DNA of 48,422 nucleotides from Flavobacteriales bacterium (GTDB lineage: Bacteria > Bacteroidota > Bacteroidia > Flavobacteriales_D > Sanyastnellaceae), in assembly GCA_029238785.1 (NCBI GenBank), contig JAQWFN010000031.1, forward strand, positions 1-48,422, written 5' to 3'. A program made the translations under genes and the position numbers. Shown one piece after another: positions 8,674 to 17,371 of this stretch (positions are counted from its first letter, which is position 1; each line of letters begins with the position of its first letter). The notes under the pieces are model-generated. The model made no database searches. It was not told where the DNA came from and saw only the letters and a list, made by a program, of their open reading frames with translations.

Positions 8674-9910
8674 GGTGTTGTAAAAGTCGGGAGAAGCGGA
8701 CATACAATCCTCTTCCTTTCATGTTGTTTAATACGAATCCTGGGACATCGTCTGTAAGCACCGCAAGGTACCAATTGTTGCCCACCCATTTTTCAATGGA
8801 AGCACCAAAACGAAGTTGACCATAACCTCCATATCTGAAGGTGGCCGAAACTAAGGTTTTTGGGTTGGTGAAGTAATGATATCCTCCATAAATCTGAGGG
8901 ATGTAGGCGATTTGTGGACGAACATTCATTCCAATTTCAAAGAAATCTCGATTGGTATTTCTTCTTCTTAATGAAACATCTACACTAGCGGGAAGCCATT
9001 GAAAATGAGTCTTCTGTTCTGATGTGTACCCAAGGGTATCTTCCAAAACAGGAAACTGAATATTACTCACCCCTTCATCAAAAAGGTCTTGAACATCAAA
9101 TCCAGTGTAATTAAAAACGGTGTCTGCCTTTTGGTGAAGTGTTTTTCGTCCCCAATTGACGAATCCAAAATCCCTTAGCGCTATGCTTAAATATCCCTTT
9201 CCGCCCTCCAAAGGTAAATTCCAATCGGCATCAATTGCAGCACCAACACCATTGCCTCTTCCGAAGCCACGAAGGGTGGTGTCTGATTGAAGGAAATCGC
9301 CCGCATACCTTAAACTCAAACTATCGCCCAAAAAACTCGTAAACAAATCGGCGTCATCAACAGTAACACTTGTAAATTCTTGTCCGTTCACCAAGCTCAA
9401 TCGCACTCCTGACAAGGTCTCTTTGTGAAAAATGCCGAAGCCCATTTTTTGATAGCTAATGCTATTAAACTGACTCCCAGACAAATCCGCATGAGCGCCT
9501 CTAAACTGCTTGTTTCCTTGAAAACCTAAGCGGAAAGCATCGTCGGTAAAGTTGGCATAAGTGGTGCTTCGGTGCGTCAATTGTAGGGTCCAAGCCCACT
9601 TTTGATTGCGAAAGAGTGAATCATCAAAAGCAAAAAACTGAGCTCCCACTTGAAGATCTACACCAAAACGGTTCATGTCCTTCAAGTTTTCTTCCAAATC
9701 GCCCACATTCATTGGGTCAAGTCGTCCTCCGAAAGCCAGCTTGTCGGTCATTTGATTGTTAAACACATTCGAACGATAGTCGCCTTTTGCCTCAAGAAGC
9801 ACTGCTCCATAAGACGATCGCCAGGTGCTATCTTTGCCCATGAGCCAAAGGTTCTGAGCACTTGCATGAAGTCCGAACAGCAAGAAGAGTATGCCAAATA
9901 AGTGCTTCAT
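8654..9910 (-). CDS. DUF5723 family outer-membrane beta-barrel protein
   Basis: 418 residues with a signal peptide (MKHLFGILFLLFGLHASAQ) and alternating hydrophobic/polar strands. The N-terminal pattern NNQMTDKLAFGGRL and a C-terminal block of strands with aromatic residues (LVSATFRYGGYGQLRFGASIEKW) suit DUF5723, a Bacteroidota family of predicted outer-membrane barrels. Its role is unknown. It overlaps the upstream lipoprotein gene by 4 bases (ATGA), implying translational coupling, so the two may work together in the envelope. Confidence 0.75.
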   Translation of the reverse strand: MKHLFGILFLLFGLHASAQNLWLMGKDSTWRSSYGAVLLEAKGDYRSNVFNNQMTDKLAFGGRLDPMNVGDLEENLKDMNRFGVDLQVGAQFFAFDDSLFRNQKWAWTLQLTHRSTTYANFTDDAFRLGFQGNKQFRGAHADLSGSQFNSISYQKMGFGIFHKETLSGVRLSLVNGQEFTSVTVDDADLFTSFLGDSLSLRYAGDFLQSDTTLRGFGRGNGVGAAIDADWNLPLEGGKGYLSIALRDFGFVNWGRKTLHQKADTVFNYTGFDVQDLFDEGVSNIQFPVLEDTLGYTSEQKTHFQWLPASVDVSLRRRNTNRDFFEIGMNVRPQIAYIPQIYGGYHYFTNPKTLVSATFRYGGYGQLRFGASIEKWVGNNWYLAVLTDDVPGFVLNNMKGRGLYVRFSRLLQHHDRKSP

Positions 9911-11517
9911 TCTACGCTAAGTGTGGTGTTAACATCAGCAACAATCTTGGCTTTCAAGTGCTCGTTTCCGGTAATTTTAAGTTGCTCTCCACTTCCGAGA
10001 AGGGCAATGCGAAGAATAAATTGCGCTCCGTTTTGAAGCAGCTCAAAATCGTCTTCACTCAAATGAATGCTCACCTGACTTTGATTGGGCGACACAGGGC
10101 TACCAAAGGCATTCTGAATTCCAGGTTCAAAAAGATCATCAGCCACCAAAACATCCCCCTCCACTGAAGTCAAATACAGCTGCACTTGTCCGCCCAAAGG
10201 AAAATGATTCTCCAAGTACAAATGCACCTCACCAGAGCTTTCGGGCAATTCAGTGAGGTCGCTTTCAATAAAGAGGGTGTCTTGCAAAATCAAACCGTCA
10301 ACGCTCATGCACAGGGGCACATCGAGGTTGAAAATGAGTTTGAAGGTTTCGTCGGTATAAATGAAATCGTTTCCTCCCGAAATATCTCCAAAAGGGTTCA
10401 TCTGAAGGTCGGCCACCAAATCAATGCTGTGCGGCAGAAGTCCGATAAAATCCAGAACATTGGAATTGTCTTGGTCGAAATAGTATTCGTTAGCGCTAGG
10501 CAAAACCTCAGGTGGAAAAAGCGGCAAGGCGGCGCGAGTAACATTGATGGGATTTCCAATGATGGCGTGATTGAGGTCGATACCATTGTATCCATCTCTT
10601 TGCGCTTGAAGCTGATGAATCAACACTTGAGCATCCACACCAAGGTGGTTTTCCAATTTCAAATCGAGCGAAATTTCTTCGAGCTGAATGCCTTCTCCAC
10701 TGAACACATCAGCCAAAGCATCAAGCGCAATGTTTTCGGAGAGGTCGTAAAGGTCATCACCAAAAAAACCTCTGGCAAAAGCCACTCGCGCATCCACAAA
10801 GCTCAATTCCACACTCACGGTATCGGTCCCAAAAACCTCTGCATTCAACGCGGCACCATCGTAAACGGTGACCAAATAATTAGCAGCCACACGGTTGTAG
10901 CCCACTTGTGAACTTCCGGTAAGATCAATGCTGTAATCGCTTAAGTCAATAAAACCTTCATCCACAAAAGCAGCATCGGCACTTGCACTGCTGCTAATGA
11001 CGTTCAAAGACAAAGGCACTCCATTTTTTATCACACCGGGCAAATCAAATTGGATATCGAGCTCTCCATCCACGGTTGATTTGAGCTTATAGAATAGAAA
11101 ACCTGAGCTTAATTTTGCTTCGCGAAGCTGCACGTTATTGACACTTAAAGCGATGTCTGACTGATCATTATACAGCTCATTTCCTGGAGGAACAGAAAAG
11201 GGCCCTCCTGCGAAGGGCAAACTAAATGTATTCTCGATGATGGTGTCTGGAAGTTGAACCAAAGTATCGAGATCGAAGGCCTGTAAGGTATCTGTGTAAA
11301 GTAAGTGCAGGAGTCCGTCTGCATCGGTCACCAAATACTCTTCCTGGTCTTGTGTGAGGTCGGCAAAAGAAATATTCCCTTGAGCAATAGGGAAAAGGGC
11401 GTCGATTTTCCAGCTTGTAGGTTCTTCGCGTTTGCATGCTGAAAAAAGGGCAACAAGCATCAAAAACGCTACAATAGCGATTGAATGTTGTATTTGTTTT
11501 CTTTTTGATCGACTCAT
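9907..11517 (-). CDS. large envelope lipoprotein, unknown function
   Basis: About 536 residues. The start at 11517 (MSRSKRKQ) is favoured over 11550 and 11523 because an AAGGA Shine-Dalgarno sequence sits 7 bases upstream. The signal peptide ends LFSAC, a lipobox, with Cys at about residue 28, followed by KREEP. The mature protein is beta-rich and acidic, with repeated strands of the type VQLYLTSVEGD and VSIHLSEDDFELL. I do not recognise a named domain. It lies between a DUF4105 gene and a DUF5723 barrel gene, so an outer-membrane-associated role is likely by context only. Confidence 0.7.
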   Translation of the reverse strand: MSRSKRKQIQHSIAIVAFLMLVALFSACKREEPTSWKIDALFPIAQGNISFADLTQDQEEYLVTDADGLLHLLYTDTLQAFDLDTLVQLPDTIIENTFSLPFAGGPFSVPPGNELYNDQSDIALSVNNVQLREAKLSSGFLFYKLKSTVDGELDIQFDLPGVIKNGVPLSLNVISSSASADAAFVDEGFIDLSDYSIDLTGSSQVGYNRVAANYLVTVYDGAALNAEVFGTDTVSVELSFVDARVAFARGFFGDDLYDLSENIALDALADVFSGEGIQLEEISLDLKLENHLGVDAQVLIHQLQAQRDGYNGIDLNHAIIGNPINVTRAALPLFPPEVLPSANEYYFDQDNSNVLDFIGLLPHSIDLVADLQMNPFGDISGGNDFIYTDETFKLIFNLDVPLCMSVDGLILQDTLFIESDLTELPESSGEVHLYLENHFPLGGQVQLYLTSVEGDVLVADDLFEPGIQNAFGSPVSPNQSQVSIHLSEDDFELLQNGAQFILRIALLGSGEQLKITGNEHLKAKIVADVNTTLSVE

Positions 11518-11524
11518 TATCATC

Positions 11525-11530
11525 GTCCTT
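11525..11530 (-). promoter_or_regulatory. Shine-Dalgarno AAGGAC deciding the lipoprotein start
   Basis: AAGGAC on the - strand lies 7 bases before the ATG at 11517. Strong SD sequences are uncommon in Bacteroidota, so this one is informative for start choice. Confidence 0.55.
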
Positions 11531-11552
11531 ACAGACCTAAAGTAGTACATTT

Positions 11553-12713
11553 TTAAGCCCTTTCACCCCAATACGCAGGCAAAGTAGCTAGGCGAATACA
11601 CAGCACAAAGTTTGCCGCTCCCAAGGCCCAAAAGCTATGATGAAAGTCCATAGGCCACCACCACTCAGAACAAAGGAAAACAAATAAAACGATGCTACAA
11701 AAAGCGAAATAGTGCTTTATCCAAGTCTTAGAGAGAAAGAACAGAGCAAAAAGATGCAGGGGACTGGCCCAAACAAGGTTCAAGTTGATTTTGGTGATGG
11801 TATGGTCTGTGGCAAACCAAAGTAAAAACACGGCTACTCCTATCAGCCCAAAAAGCACCAAAAGCACACGATCAAACCACAAACGTTCTTTCCTTCTTGT
11901 GGTAGCGCGAAAGGCCCACACAAAGGTGGCAATCATCAATAAAACAGCCAATAAATAAGGCCAATCAAAGGCTTTGTTTTCGAGGTTATTGACCATCAAA
12001 GGCACGAGTTCTTTGGGCTGTGCACAAAGTGTTTTCCCTTGAAATTGCGCTTCGCCCAAATGCTTCATGAGGTAATCTGGGATAAACATGTCTTCCTCAG
12101 CCTCCATGTAACGATCGCAAGGAACGCCAAGGGCCAAATCAATTCCAAAATCGCCCCAAGGAATATGGCCTTGGTAGCTTTCAATCATCTCCCTGAAGGT
12201 CATGCTTTCCGGTGCAATTGGGTTGGGAAACACGAGCTCATCTCCCAAAACTTCTTTCAAAATGTCCCTCACTCTGGTGCAACAATTATCGAAAAAGAAG
12301 TCGTATCGGTAGTAACGATTTTCAGGAAGGTAGTTCTTTTCTAAGGCATCGAGCAAGGCTTGGCGATCTAGCAATTCAATGATCAATTCCTGCTCCAATA
12401 CCTGCCTGCCAAAATAAATGTATTCGTTGGTGAAGTTGGTGAGGTCGGTTTTACTCAAAGCATAATCAAGTTTTCCTTGGGCGAAGAGCAGATAGAAGTC
12501 ATCGCTAAACTCAAAAGTGCCATAATTGTACACCCAATCAATATTTCGAGCAGGATCATGCACCCTTATGGCGGTGTGTCCGAAGGTACTATACAACTCT
12601 GCCCCAGGCGAGCAGGTGAGTACACTTACTTTACTGGAAGGACTCAACTGAAGTGCGCTTAGCATGGGCACCAAGGCAAACAGAAACGCAATAAAAACAA
12701 TCCCTTTTTTCAT
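11553..12713 (-). CDS. DUF4105 (Lnb N-terminal-like) membrane protein
   Basis: 386 residues. A signal peptide (MKKGIVFIAFLFALVPMLSA) is followed by the DUF4105 domain, about 28-210: GAELYSTFGHTAIRVHD, WVYNYGTFEF, the YIYFGRQ region and DFFFDNCCTRVRD. The His in FGHTAIRV and the Cys pair in DNCCTRV are the conserved candidate catalytic residues. The C-terminal third has about five membrane segments (around VLLMIATFVWAF, LFGLIGVAVFLLWF and onward), which tether the domain on the periplasmic side. Bacteroidota proteins of this layout are common but unexplained. Spacing to its neighbours is 12 and 35 bases, so it belongs to the dapF run. Confidence 0.82.
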   Translation of the reverse strand: MKKGIVFIAFLFALVPMLSALQLSPSSKVSVLTCSPGAELYSTFGHTAIRVHDPARNIDWVYNYGTFEFSDDFYLLFAQGKLDYALSKTDLTNFTNEYIYFGRQVLEQELIIELLDRQALLDALEKNYLPENRYYRYDFFFDNCCTRVRDILKEVLGDELVFPNPIAPESMTFREMIESYQGHIPWGDFGIDLALGVPCDRYMEAEEDMFIPDYLMKHLGEAQFQGKTLCAQPKELVPLMVNNLENKAFDWPYLLAVLLMIATFVWAFRATTRRKERLWFDRVLLVLFGLIGVAVFLLWFATDHTITKINLNLVWASPLHLFALFFLSKTWIKHYFAFCSIVLFVFLCSEWWWPMDFHHSFWALGAANFVLCIRLATLPAYWGERA

Positions 12714-12725
12714 TCTGCCGGCAAT

Positions 12726-13562
12726 TTACAAATGATGTTCGAAAAGCGGCTCTATTGGTCGCTTTACCATTTTGCCCAAGTTCACTCCTCGTGCTTCGCA
12801 AGCTGCTTCGAGTTCTTCTTTAAAGATGATACCGATAGATCCCACCATGTTTAATCGGAGGGTTTTGTGCTGCGGATAACGGCAAACATAGTCGTCTAAA
12901 AATGAAGAAAAAGCTGCGTTTAAAACTTCTTGCACCTTTGAGTTTGATCGATGTTTAACTGCAAAAGTGGTGAGCTTGGCCATCCATCGGTTGGCCAAAC
13001 CTCCTTGGTAAACGCGGGCGATAATTTCATCGTGACTCATCCCCAAATCGGCAAATAAATCAGCGCTCAGGGTTGTTTTCCCTCCTTCCAACATGCACAA
13101 GCGCAGCAAGCGTTTTCCAATGTCTGCTCCACTGCCTTCATCGCCCAGAACATAGCCCAAAGAAGGCACATGATGTGTTATTTCGCCGTTCTCAAAGACA
13201 CAAGAATTAGCTCCTGTGCCCAAGATACCCACCATAGCGCTTTCGCGGCCAGCTGCGGCTAAACAAGCCCCTAATAAGTCGTGATGTACCTGAACCTCTC
13301 CAGTTGGAAAACACTGTCGAAACAAGTTTTTATACCTGTGAACACCCAAAGCACTGGACAAGCCAGACCCGTAAAAATAAACGCCCTTTATGGCAAGTGG
13401 ATCTTCAATTTGGAGAAGCAATTCTTTCAGCACTTCCACTACTTCATCGTCGCTAACGAAATAAGGATTCAATCCTTGGGTGCGAACCCTTTGTGCTGTT
13501 TTAAGTGATGTTCCAATGAGCCAATCTGTTTTGGTAGAACCACTGTCTGCTACAATAATCAT
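12726..13562 (-). CDS. BadF/BadG/BcrA-type ATPase, N-acetylglucosamine kinase-like
   Basis: 278 residues of the ASKHA sugar-kinase fold. The phosphate 1 motif is VADSGSTKTDW, phosphate 2 is GILGTGANSCV, and GYVLGDEGSGADIGKRLL is the typical GlcNAc-kinase signature. It probably phosphorylates an amino sugar recovered from the cell wall, but the substrate is inferred. The start at 13562 overlaps the dapF stop as ATGA, indicating coupling; a start at 13571 would extend further into dapF. The C terminus (KRPIEPLFEHHL) matches this short kinase subfamily. Confidence 0.88.
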   Translation of the reverse strand: MIIVADSGSTKTDWLIGTSLKTAQRVRTQGLNPYFVSDDEVVEVLKELLLQIEDPLAIKGVYFYGSGLSSALGVHRYKNLFRQCFPTGEVQVHHDLLGACLAAAGRESAMVGILGTGANSCVFENGEITHHVPSLGYVLGDEGSGADIGKRLLRLCMLEGGKTTLSADLFADLGMSHDEIIARVYQGGLANRWMAKLTTFAVKHRSNSKVQEVLNAAFSSFLDDYVCRYPQHKTLRLNMVGSIGIIFKEELEAACEARGVNLGKMVKRPIEPLFEHHL

Positions 13563-14365
13563 AATTCCCACTCCCCTCGAAAAACAAATTCTGCCGGACC
13601 TTCAAGAAAGATCTTGTCATAACCTTCATTCCCGGGTTCAAATTCTACTCGAAGTTGTCCGCCTTTTGTGTTGATGAGACGGAACCGCTCTCCTCCGTGC
13701 TCCTGGTAATCACTGATGGCAACCGCTGTAACACCTGTGCCACAGCTTAAGGTCTCTTCTTCCACGCCGCGCTCATAAGTTCGAACATAAAGCACATCAT
13801 TACTTCGTTGCACAAAGTTGACATTTACGCCTTCTTGACGAAATGCGGCACTGTATCTAATTTCATGCGCATCGCCATAGAGGTCGACACGATCTACATT
13901 TTCGCAATAAACAATGTAATGAGGAGATCCGGTATGTAAAAAGAAGTGCTTCGGTTCTGGTTTCAGACTGGCGGGGTTTTCAAGTTCTCTTTCCACCAAT
14001 TTGGGAACACCAGTTGGGCGCATTCCCATTTTGTAAGTGTCTTTTAATACCTGATAGGTATGAATACCATCGATGGCTTCGAAACTTCCTTCTGGTTTAG
14101 CTTTTTTAAGATGAAGGGCGAAGGCCAATGCGCAGCGACTCCCGTTACCGCAAAAAGATTGGCTCGCATCAGGATTGTAGAAAACCATGTTGTAATCGGC
14201 ATGTTTGCTTTCTTCCAAAAGAATCAAGCCATCAGAACCAATTCCAAAGCGACGATCACACATTAAAATAATGTCGTCTTCTGTTAATTTGATTGTTCCA
14301 TCGAAATTATCAATCAAGATAAAATCGTTTCCCGTACCGTGATATTTAAAGAAAGGAATGCTCAT
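13559..14365 (-). CDS. dapF: diaminopimelate epimerase
   Basis: Interconverts LL- and meso-diaminopimelate for lysine and peptidoglycan synthesis. The 268-residue protein (MSIPFFKYHGTGNDF) has both catalytic cysteines: Cys72 in SQSFCGNGSRC and Cys208 in TLSCGTGVTA. Other family motifs are RRFGIGSDGLI and GVNVNFV. Starts at 14374 (MRLMSIP) or the TTG at 14383 are possible, but 14383 lies inside the promoter box. It is the first gene of an eight-gene leftward run reaching 5382. A good Bacteroidota promoter lies directly upstream. Confidence 0.96.
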   Translation of the reverse strand: MSIPFFKYHGTGNDFILIDNFDGTIKLTEDDIILMCDRRFGIGSDGLILLEESKHADYNMVFYNPDASQSFCGNGSRCALAFALHLKKAKPEGSFEAIDGIHTYQVLKDTYKMGMRPTGVPKLVERELENPASLKPEPKHFFLHTGSPHYIVYCENVDRVDLYGDAHEIRYSAAFRQEGVNVNFVQRSNDVLYVRTYERGVEEETLSCGTGVTAVAISDYQEHGGERFRLINTKGGQLRVEFEPGNEGYDKIFLEGPAEFVFRGEWEL

Positions 14366-14380
14366 CAGCCTCATTTTAAG

Positions 14381-14409
14381 CAAATGTACATTTTTGAAGT
14401 AAGCTGCAA
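14381..14409 (-). promoter_or_regulatory. promoter of the dapF operon
   Basis: On the - strand TTG (14407-14409), an 18-base spacer and TACATTTG (14381-14388) match the Bacteroidota consensus TTG-N17-19-TAnnTTTG exactly. The expected transcription start is about 14375, next to the ATG at 14374 and ten bases before that at 14365. Confidence 0.75.
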
Positions 14410-14416
14410 AGGGGAT

Positions 14417-14448
14417 AAAAAAAACAGTCCCGAATCAACGAGACTGTT
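14417..14448 (-). terminator. strong intrinsic terminator, leftward, of an unassigned small transcript
   Basis: On the - strand a 10-bp hairpin (AACAGTCTCG pairing with CGGGACTGTT, one T-G pair, loop TTGATT) is followed by eight T. It points leftward, upstream of the dapF promoter, yet no annotated gene lies to its right on this strand. It therefore ends a short leftward RNA arising between 14450 and 14650. Confidence 0.75.
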
Positions 14449-14500
14449 CCCAACTTAACCAAAATTCTACGTAACCTTAACTACTACAGTTTTAACGCAG

Positions 14501-14575
14501 CTAAGCACTAGCTGTGCTTGATGATTCAAACTTAATGCGCTTTATAAAGTCGCTTGTGGGTCTGAAAGCCAACAT
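14501..14575 (-). CDS. possible 24-residue small ORF
   Basis: A short open frame on the - strand, MLAFRPTSDFIKRIKF then ESSSTASA and TAG. It ends 52 bases before the strong leftward terminator and so may be its coding sequence. A GTAGG-GCGATT-CCTAC hairpin (14580-14595) sits just before the ATG, and a 6-bp hairpin AAGCAC/GTGCTT (14503-14519) overlaps the stop. An AAGGAG lies further upstream. The peptide is basic in the middle with a Ser/Ala-rich end. I do not recognise it; the RNA itself may be the functional product. Confidence 0.3.
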   Translation of the reverse strand: MLAFRPTSDFIKRIKFESSSTASA

Positions 14576-14650
14576 TAGTGTAGGAATCGCCCTACTCCTT
14601 CAAATCCGCCCGCTTTTGATTAACTTGCAAACCCAAAATGAATGTGCGGA

Positions 14651-16720
14651 ATGGCAACGAAAACAGCGACGAAGAAATCAAGTACCTCTATTGAAAAACT
14701 CCTGAAGGCTTACGAGCTCATGACAACAGCTCGGGCCATGTCTGACATCTACGAAGCCAATGCAAAACTCACATCAAAATACGTGCATGCAACTTCTCGC
14801 GGACACGAAGCCATTCAGATTGCTGCCGGTTTACAACTCAAAGCAAGCGATTACCTGAGCGCCTACTATAGAGACGACAGTATTCTTTTGTCGATGGGAG
14901 TTAGTCCGTACGAACTCATGCTCCAGCTCTTCGCCAAGAAAGACGATCCCTTTTCCGGCGGAAGGACCTATTATTCACACCCTTCTTTAAACCAAGAAGG
15001 ACGAACCAAAATCCCGCATCAAAGCTCTGCTACTGGTATGCAAGCCATTCCCGCTACGGGTGTTGCAATGGGAATTCAGTACATGGAATCAAAAGGTCTC
15101 CTCAACAAGGAAGATCAGGCCATTATGCTTTGTTCTATTGGCGATGCGGCAATGACTGAAGGTGAAGTTGCTGAAGCCTTCCACATGGCCGCCTTGAAAC
15201 AGTTTCCAATTGTGTATTTGGTGCAAGACAACGAATGGGACATCTCGGCAAATGCAGAGGAAATTCATTTTGGCGATGCGACTACTTTCGCCCAAGCATT
15301 TCCGGGAATCAAAGTATTTAGCGCTGTAGGTCACGATATGATGGCTACACTCGAGTGCATGGAAGCCGCGGTGGAATACACAAGAACGAAAAGAAAACCG
15401 GCCATGGTGCATGCAAAAGTTCCCTTGCTTGGCCACCATACCAGCGGTGTGCGACGAGAGTGGTACCGCGACGACCTCGAAGAAGCCGCGCAAAGAGACC
15501 CGCTCCCCTTCTTGGAAAAACAACTCATCAATCTTGGAATTTCAGAAGGGCAATTGCAAAGCATTTTTACCGAAAGCGTTAAAGAAGTTGAAGCAGCCTA
15601 CGAGAAAGCTAAAAACGCCGAAGAACCAGATCCAAGTTCCATTTTCGACCATTTTTATGCACCCACTCCAATTACTGATGAGAAGGGAACACGAACACCT
15701 GCAAACGGTGAAATGACACTGATGGTTGATTGTGCGCTTTTTGCCGTTCAAGAGATCTTAGAAAAACATCCCGAAGCATTGCTTTACGGTCAAGATGTTG
15801 GAGGCAGATTGGGTGGTGTATTCCGCGAGGCAGCCACCCTAGCGAAGAAATTTGGCGATGACCGGGTATTCAACACCCCCATACAAGAAGCCTTTATTAT
15901 TGGGTCAACCGCCGGAATGAGCGCGGTTGGCGCAAAACCAATTGTTGAAGTTCAATTTGCAGATTACATCTGGCCCGGTTTAAATCAACTTTTTACGGAG
16001 TTGAGCCGTTCTTGTTATTTATCGAACGGACAATGGCCTGTGAGTTCACTCATTCGCGTGCCCATTGGCGCTTATGGTAGTGGCGGACCGTATCACAGCT
16101 CGAGCATTGAGTCGGTATTGAGCAATATTCGTGGAGTGAAGGTGTGTTACCCAAGCACTGGAGCCGACATGAAAGGATTGATGAAAGCCGCCTTTTATGA
16201 TCCAAACCCAGTGGTCATGCTCGAACACAAAGGCTTGTACTGGTCGAAAATCCCTGGCACCGAAGGAGCTAAAAGTATTCTTCCTGATGAAGACTATATT
16301 TTGCCACTTGGAAAAGCCAACACCCGTTTGAGTGCTGAAGCAGATCAAGACACTAAAATAGCGGTGATCACTTACGGTATGGGAGTTTATTGGGCGTTGA
16401 GCGCTGCGAAGTCATTTCCTGGACAAATTGAAGTGGTTGATTTACGAACCATTGTTCCTTTGGATGAAGCACATGTTTTTGAAGCCGTGAAAAAATGCAA
16501 TCGTGCGCTTGTGCTCACGGAAGAACCCGCCAGCGGAACCTTTGCCCGAGCATTATCTGGAAGAATTGCCGAAATGTGCTTTGAACATCTCGATGCACCT
16601 GTTCGCACCTTGGGCGCGGCAGAAACACCCGCAATTCCTCTGAACGAAGCACTTGAAGCGGCCGCTTTGCCGAATGCAGACAAAGTTCGAACAGCACTTC
16701 AAGACTTGCTCGATTATTAG
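14651..16720 (+). CDS. 2-oxoacid dehydrogenase E1, fused alpha and beta subunits
   Basis: Thiamine-diphosphate-dependent E1 of a branched-chain 2-oxoacid (or pyruvate-like) dehydrogenase complex, about 689 residues. The alpha half (about 15-330) has SRGHEAIQIAAG, YYRDDSILLSMG and the TPP motif. That motif reads GDAAMTEGE (164-172) ... VQDN, so the usual GDG...NN is GDA...DN. The beta half (about 355-689) has LYGQDVGGRLGGVFR, FNTPIQEAFIIG and VQFADYIWPGLNQL. The fused form is common in Flavobacteriales. The start at 14651 (MATKTATKK) is preferred to 14642. E2 and E3 genes are not in the window. It is followed after 30 bases by a secreted protein gene. Confidence 0.92.
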   Translation: MATKTATKKSSTSIEKLLKAYELMTTARAMSDIYEANAKLTSKYVHATSRGHEAIQIAAGLQLKASDYLSAYYRDDSILLSMGVSPYELMLQLFAKKDDPFSGGRTYYSHPSLNQEGRTKIPHQSSATGMQAIPATGVAMGIQYMESKGLLNKEDQAIMLCSIGDAAMTEGEVAEAFHMAALKQFPIVYLVQDNEWDISANAEEIHFGDATTFAQAFPGIKVFSAVGHDMMATLECMEAAVEYTRTKRKPAMVHAKVPLLGHHTSGVRREWYRDDLEEAAQRDPLPFLEKQLINLGISEGQLQSIFTESVKEVEAAYEKAKNAEEPDPSSIFDHFYAPTPITDEKGTRTPANGEMTLMVDCALFAVQEILEKHPEALLYGQDVGGRLGGVFREAATLAKKFGDDRVFNTPIQEAFIIGSTAGMSAVGAKPIVEVQFADYIWPGLNQLFTELSRSCYLSNGQWPVSSLIRVPIGAYGSGGPYHSSSIESVLSNIRGVKVCYPSTGADMKGLMKAAFYDPNPVVMLEHKGLYWSKIPGTEGAKSILPDEDYILPLGKANTRLSAEADQDTKIAVITYGMGVYWALSAAKSFPGQIEVVDLRTIVPLDEAHVFEAVKKCNRALVLTEEPASGTFARALSGRIAEMCFEHLDAPVRTLGAAETPAIPLNEALEAAALPNADKVRTALQDLLDY

Positions 16721-16750
16721 TAATTTCACCAAAAAAGAAGCCTTGTTACT

Positions 16751-17371
16751 ATGAACATACTCAAAAGCGCTTTGGTCTTGTGTTTTTTCGCCCTGTCTTT
16801 ACTTTCTGGAGCGCAAAGCTTCGAAGGATTGGTGATTTATAAAGTGGAATACCTTTCTGTACCTGAAGGAATGAGTGAAGACCGCCTTTGTGAACAGATT
16901 TACCTCTACACCAATGGCGATCAGCACCGCGTCGAAGAAAAAGGCATCGCTTCTGGAAACGTTTTCCTTTACAGCGCCGGCTATCCTTTTGAAACGGTAC
17001 TTTTAAATTGGTTGGGGCATCCTGTAGCCATTTCTCAGTCTTTGAACTACCCTGAGTCTCCCCTATCGCTCGAATCAAAAACAAGCAGCGTTGCCGGACA
17101 ATCGTGTTCTTTAGTGAAAATCAATGATCAATTGGTTTTTTGTGCCGATGAGCTAAAAGGCCAATTCCCATGGCTGCCGATGATTGAAAATTTACCACTT
17201 TCCTTCAACATTGTGCGCTATGGCTGTGAAATGCAAGTTACGGCCATTCAAATCGAGCACATGCCCATCGATATTGCCTATTTTCAAGTACCAAAGGAAT
17301 ACAGCATGATGGACAAATCCGAACTGCAAGGACTTTTTGGTGAATTTGACACACAATATTCTAAGGAATGA
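16751..17371 (+). CDS. secreted protein, GLPGLI/DUF4412-like
   Basis: 206 residues with a signal peptide (MNILKSALVLCFFALSLLSGAQS). The mature start FEGLVIYKVEYLS and the later QHRVEEKG, YLYSAG-like strands resemble the GLPGLI/DUF4412 group of Bacteroidota periplasmic proteins, a tentative assignment. Three cysteines remain in the mature part (SCSLVK, VFCADE, YGCEM), which fits its coupling to a thioredoxin-like gene. The stop overlaps the start of the TlpA-like gene as ATGA, so the two are probably translated together. Confidence 0.7.
   Translation: MNILKSALVLCFFALSLLSGAQSFEGLVIYKVEYLSVPEGMSEDRLCEQIYLYTNGDQHRVEEKGIASGNVFLYSAGYPFETVLLNWLGHPVAISQSLNYPESPLSLESKTSSVAGQSCSLVKINDQLVFCADELKGQFPWLPMIENLPLSFNIVRYGCEMQVTAIQIEHMPIDIAYFQVPKEYSMMDKSELQGLFGEFDTQYSKE

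Noticed and set aside
10186-10911. 241-residue + strand ORF
   Set aside because: It lies fully antisense to the large lipoprotein gene, has no domain or promoter, and its composition mirrors the other strand's codon use.
16046-16348. 100-residue - strand ORF inside the E1 gene
   Set aside because: Pure antisense shadow of a clearly conserved E1 beta segment.
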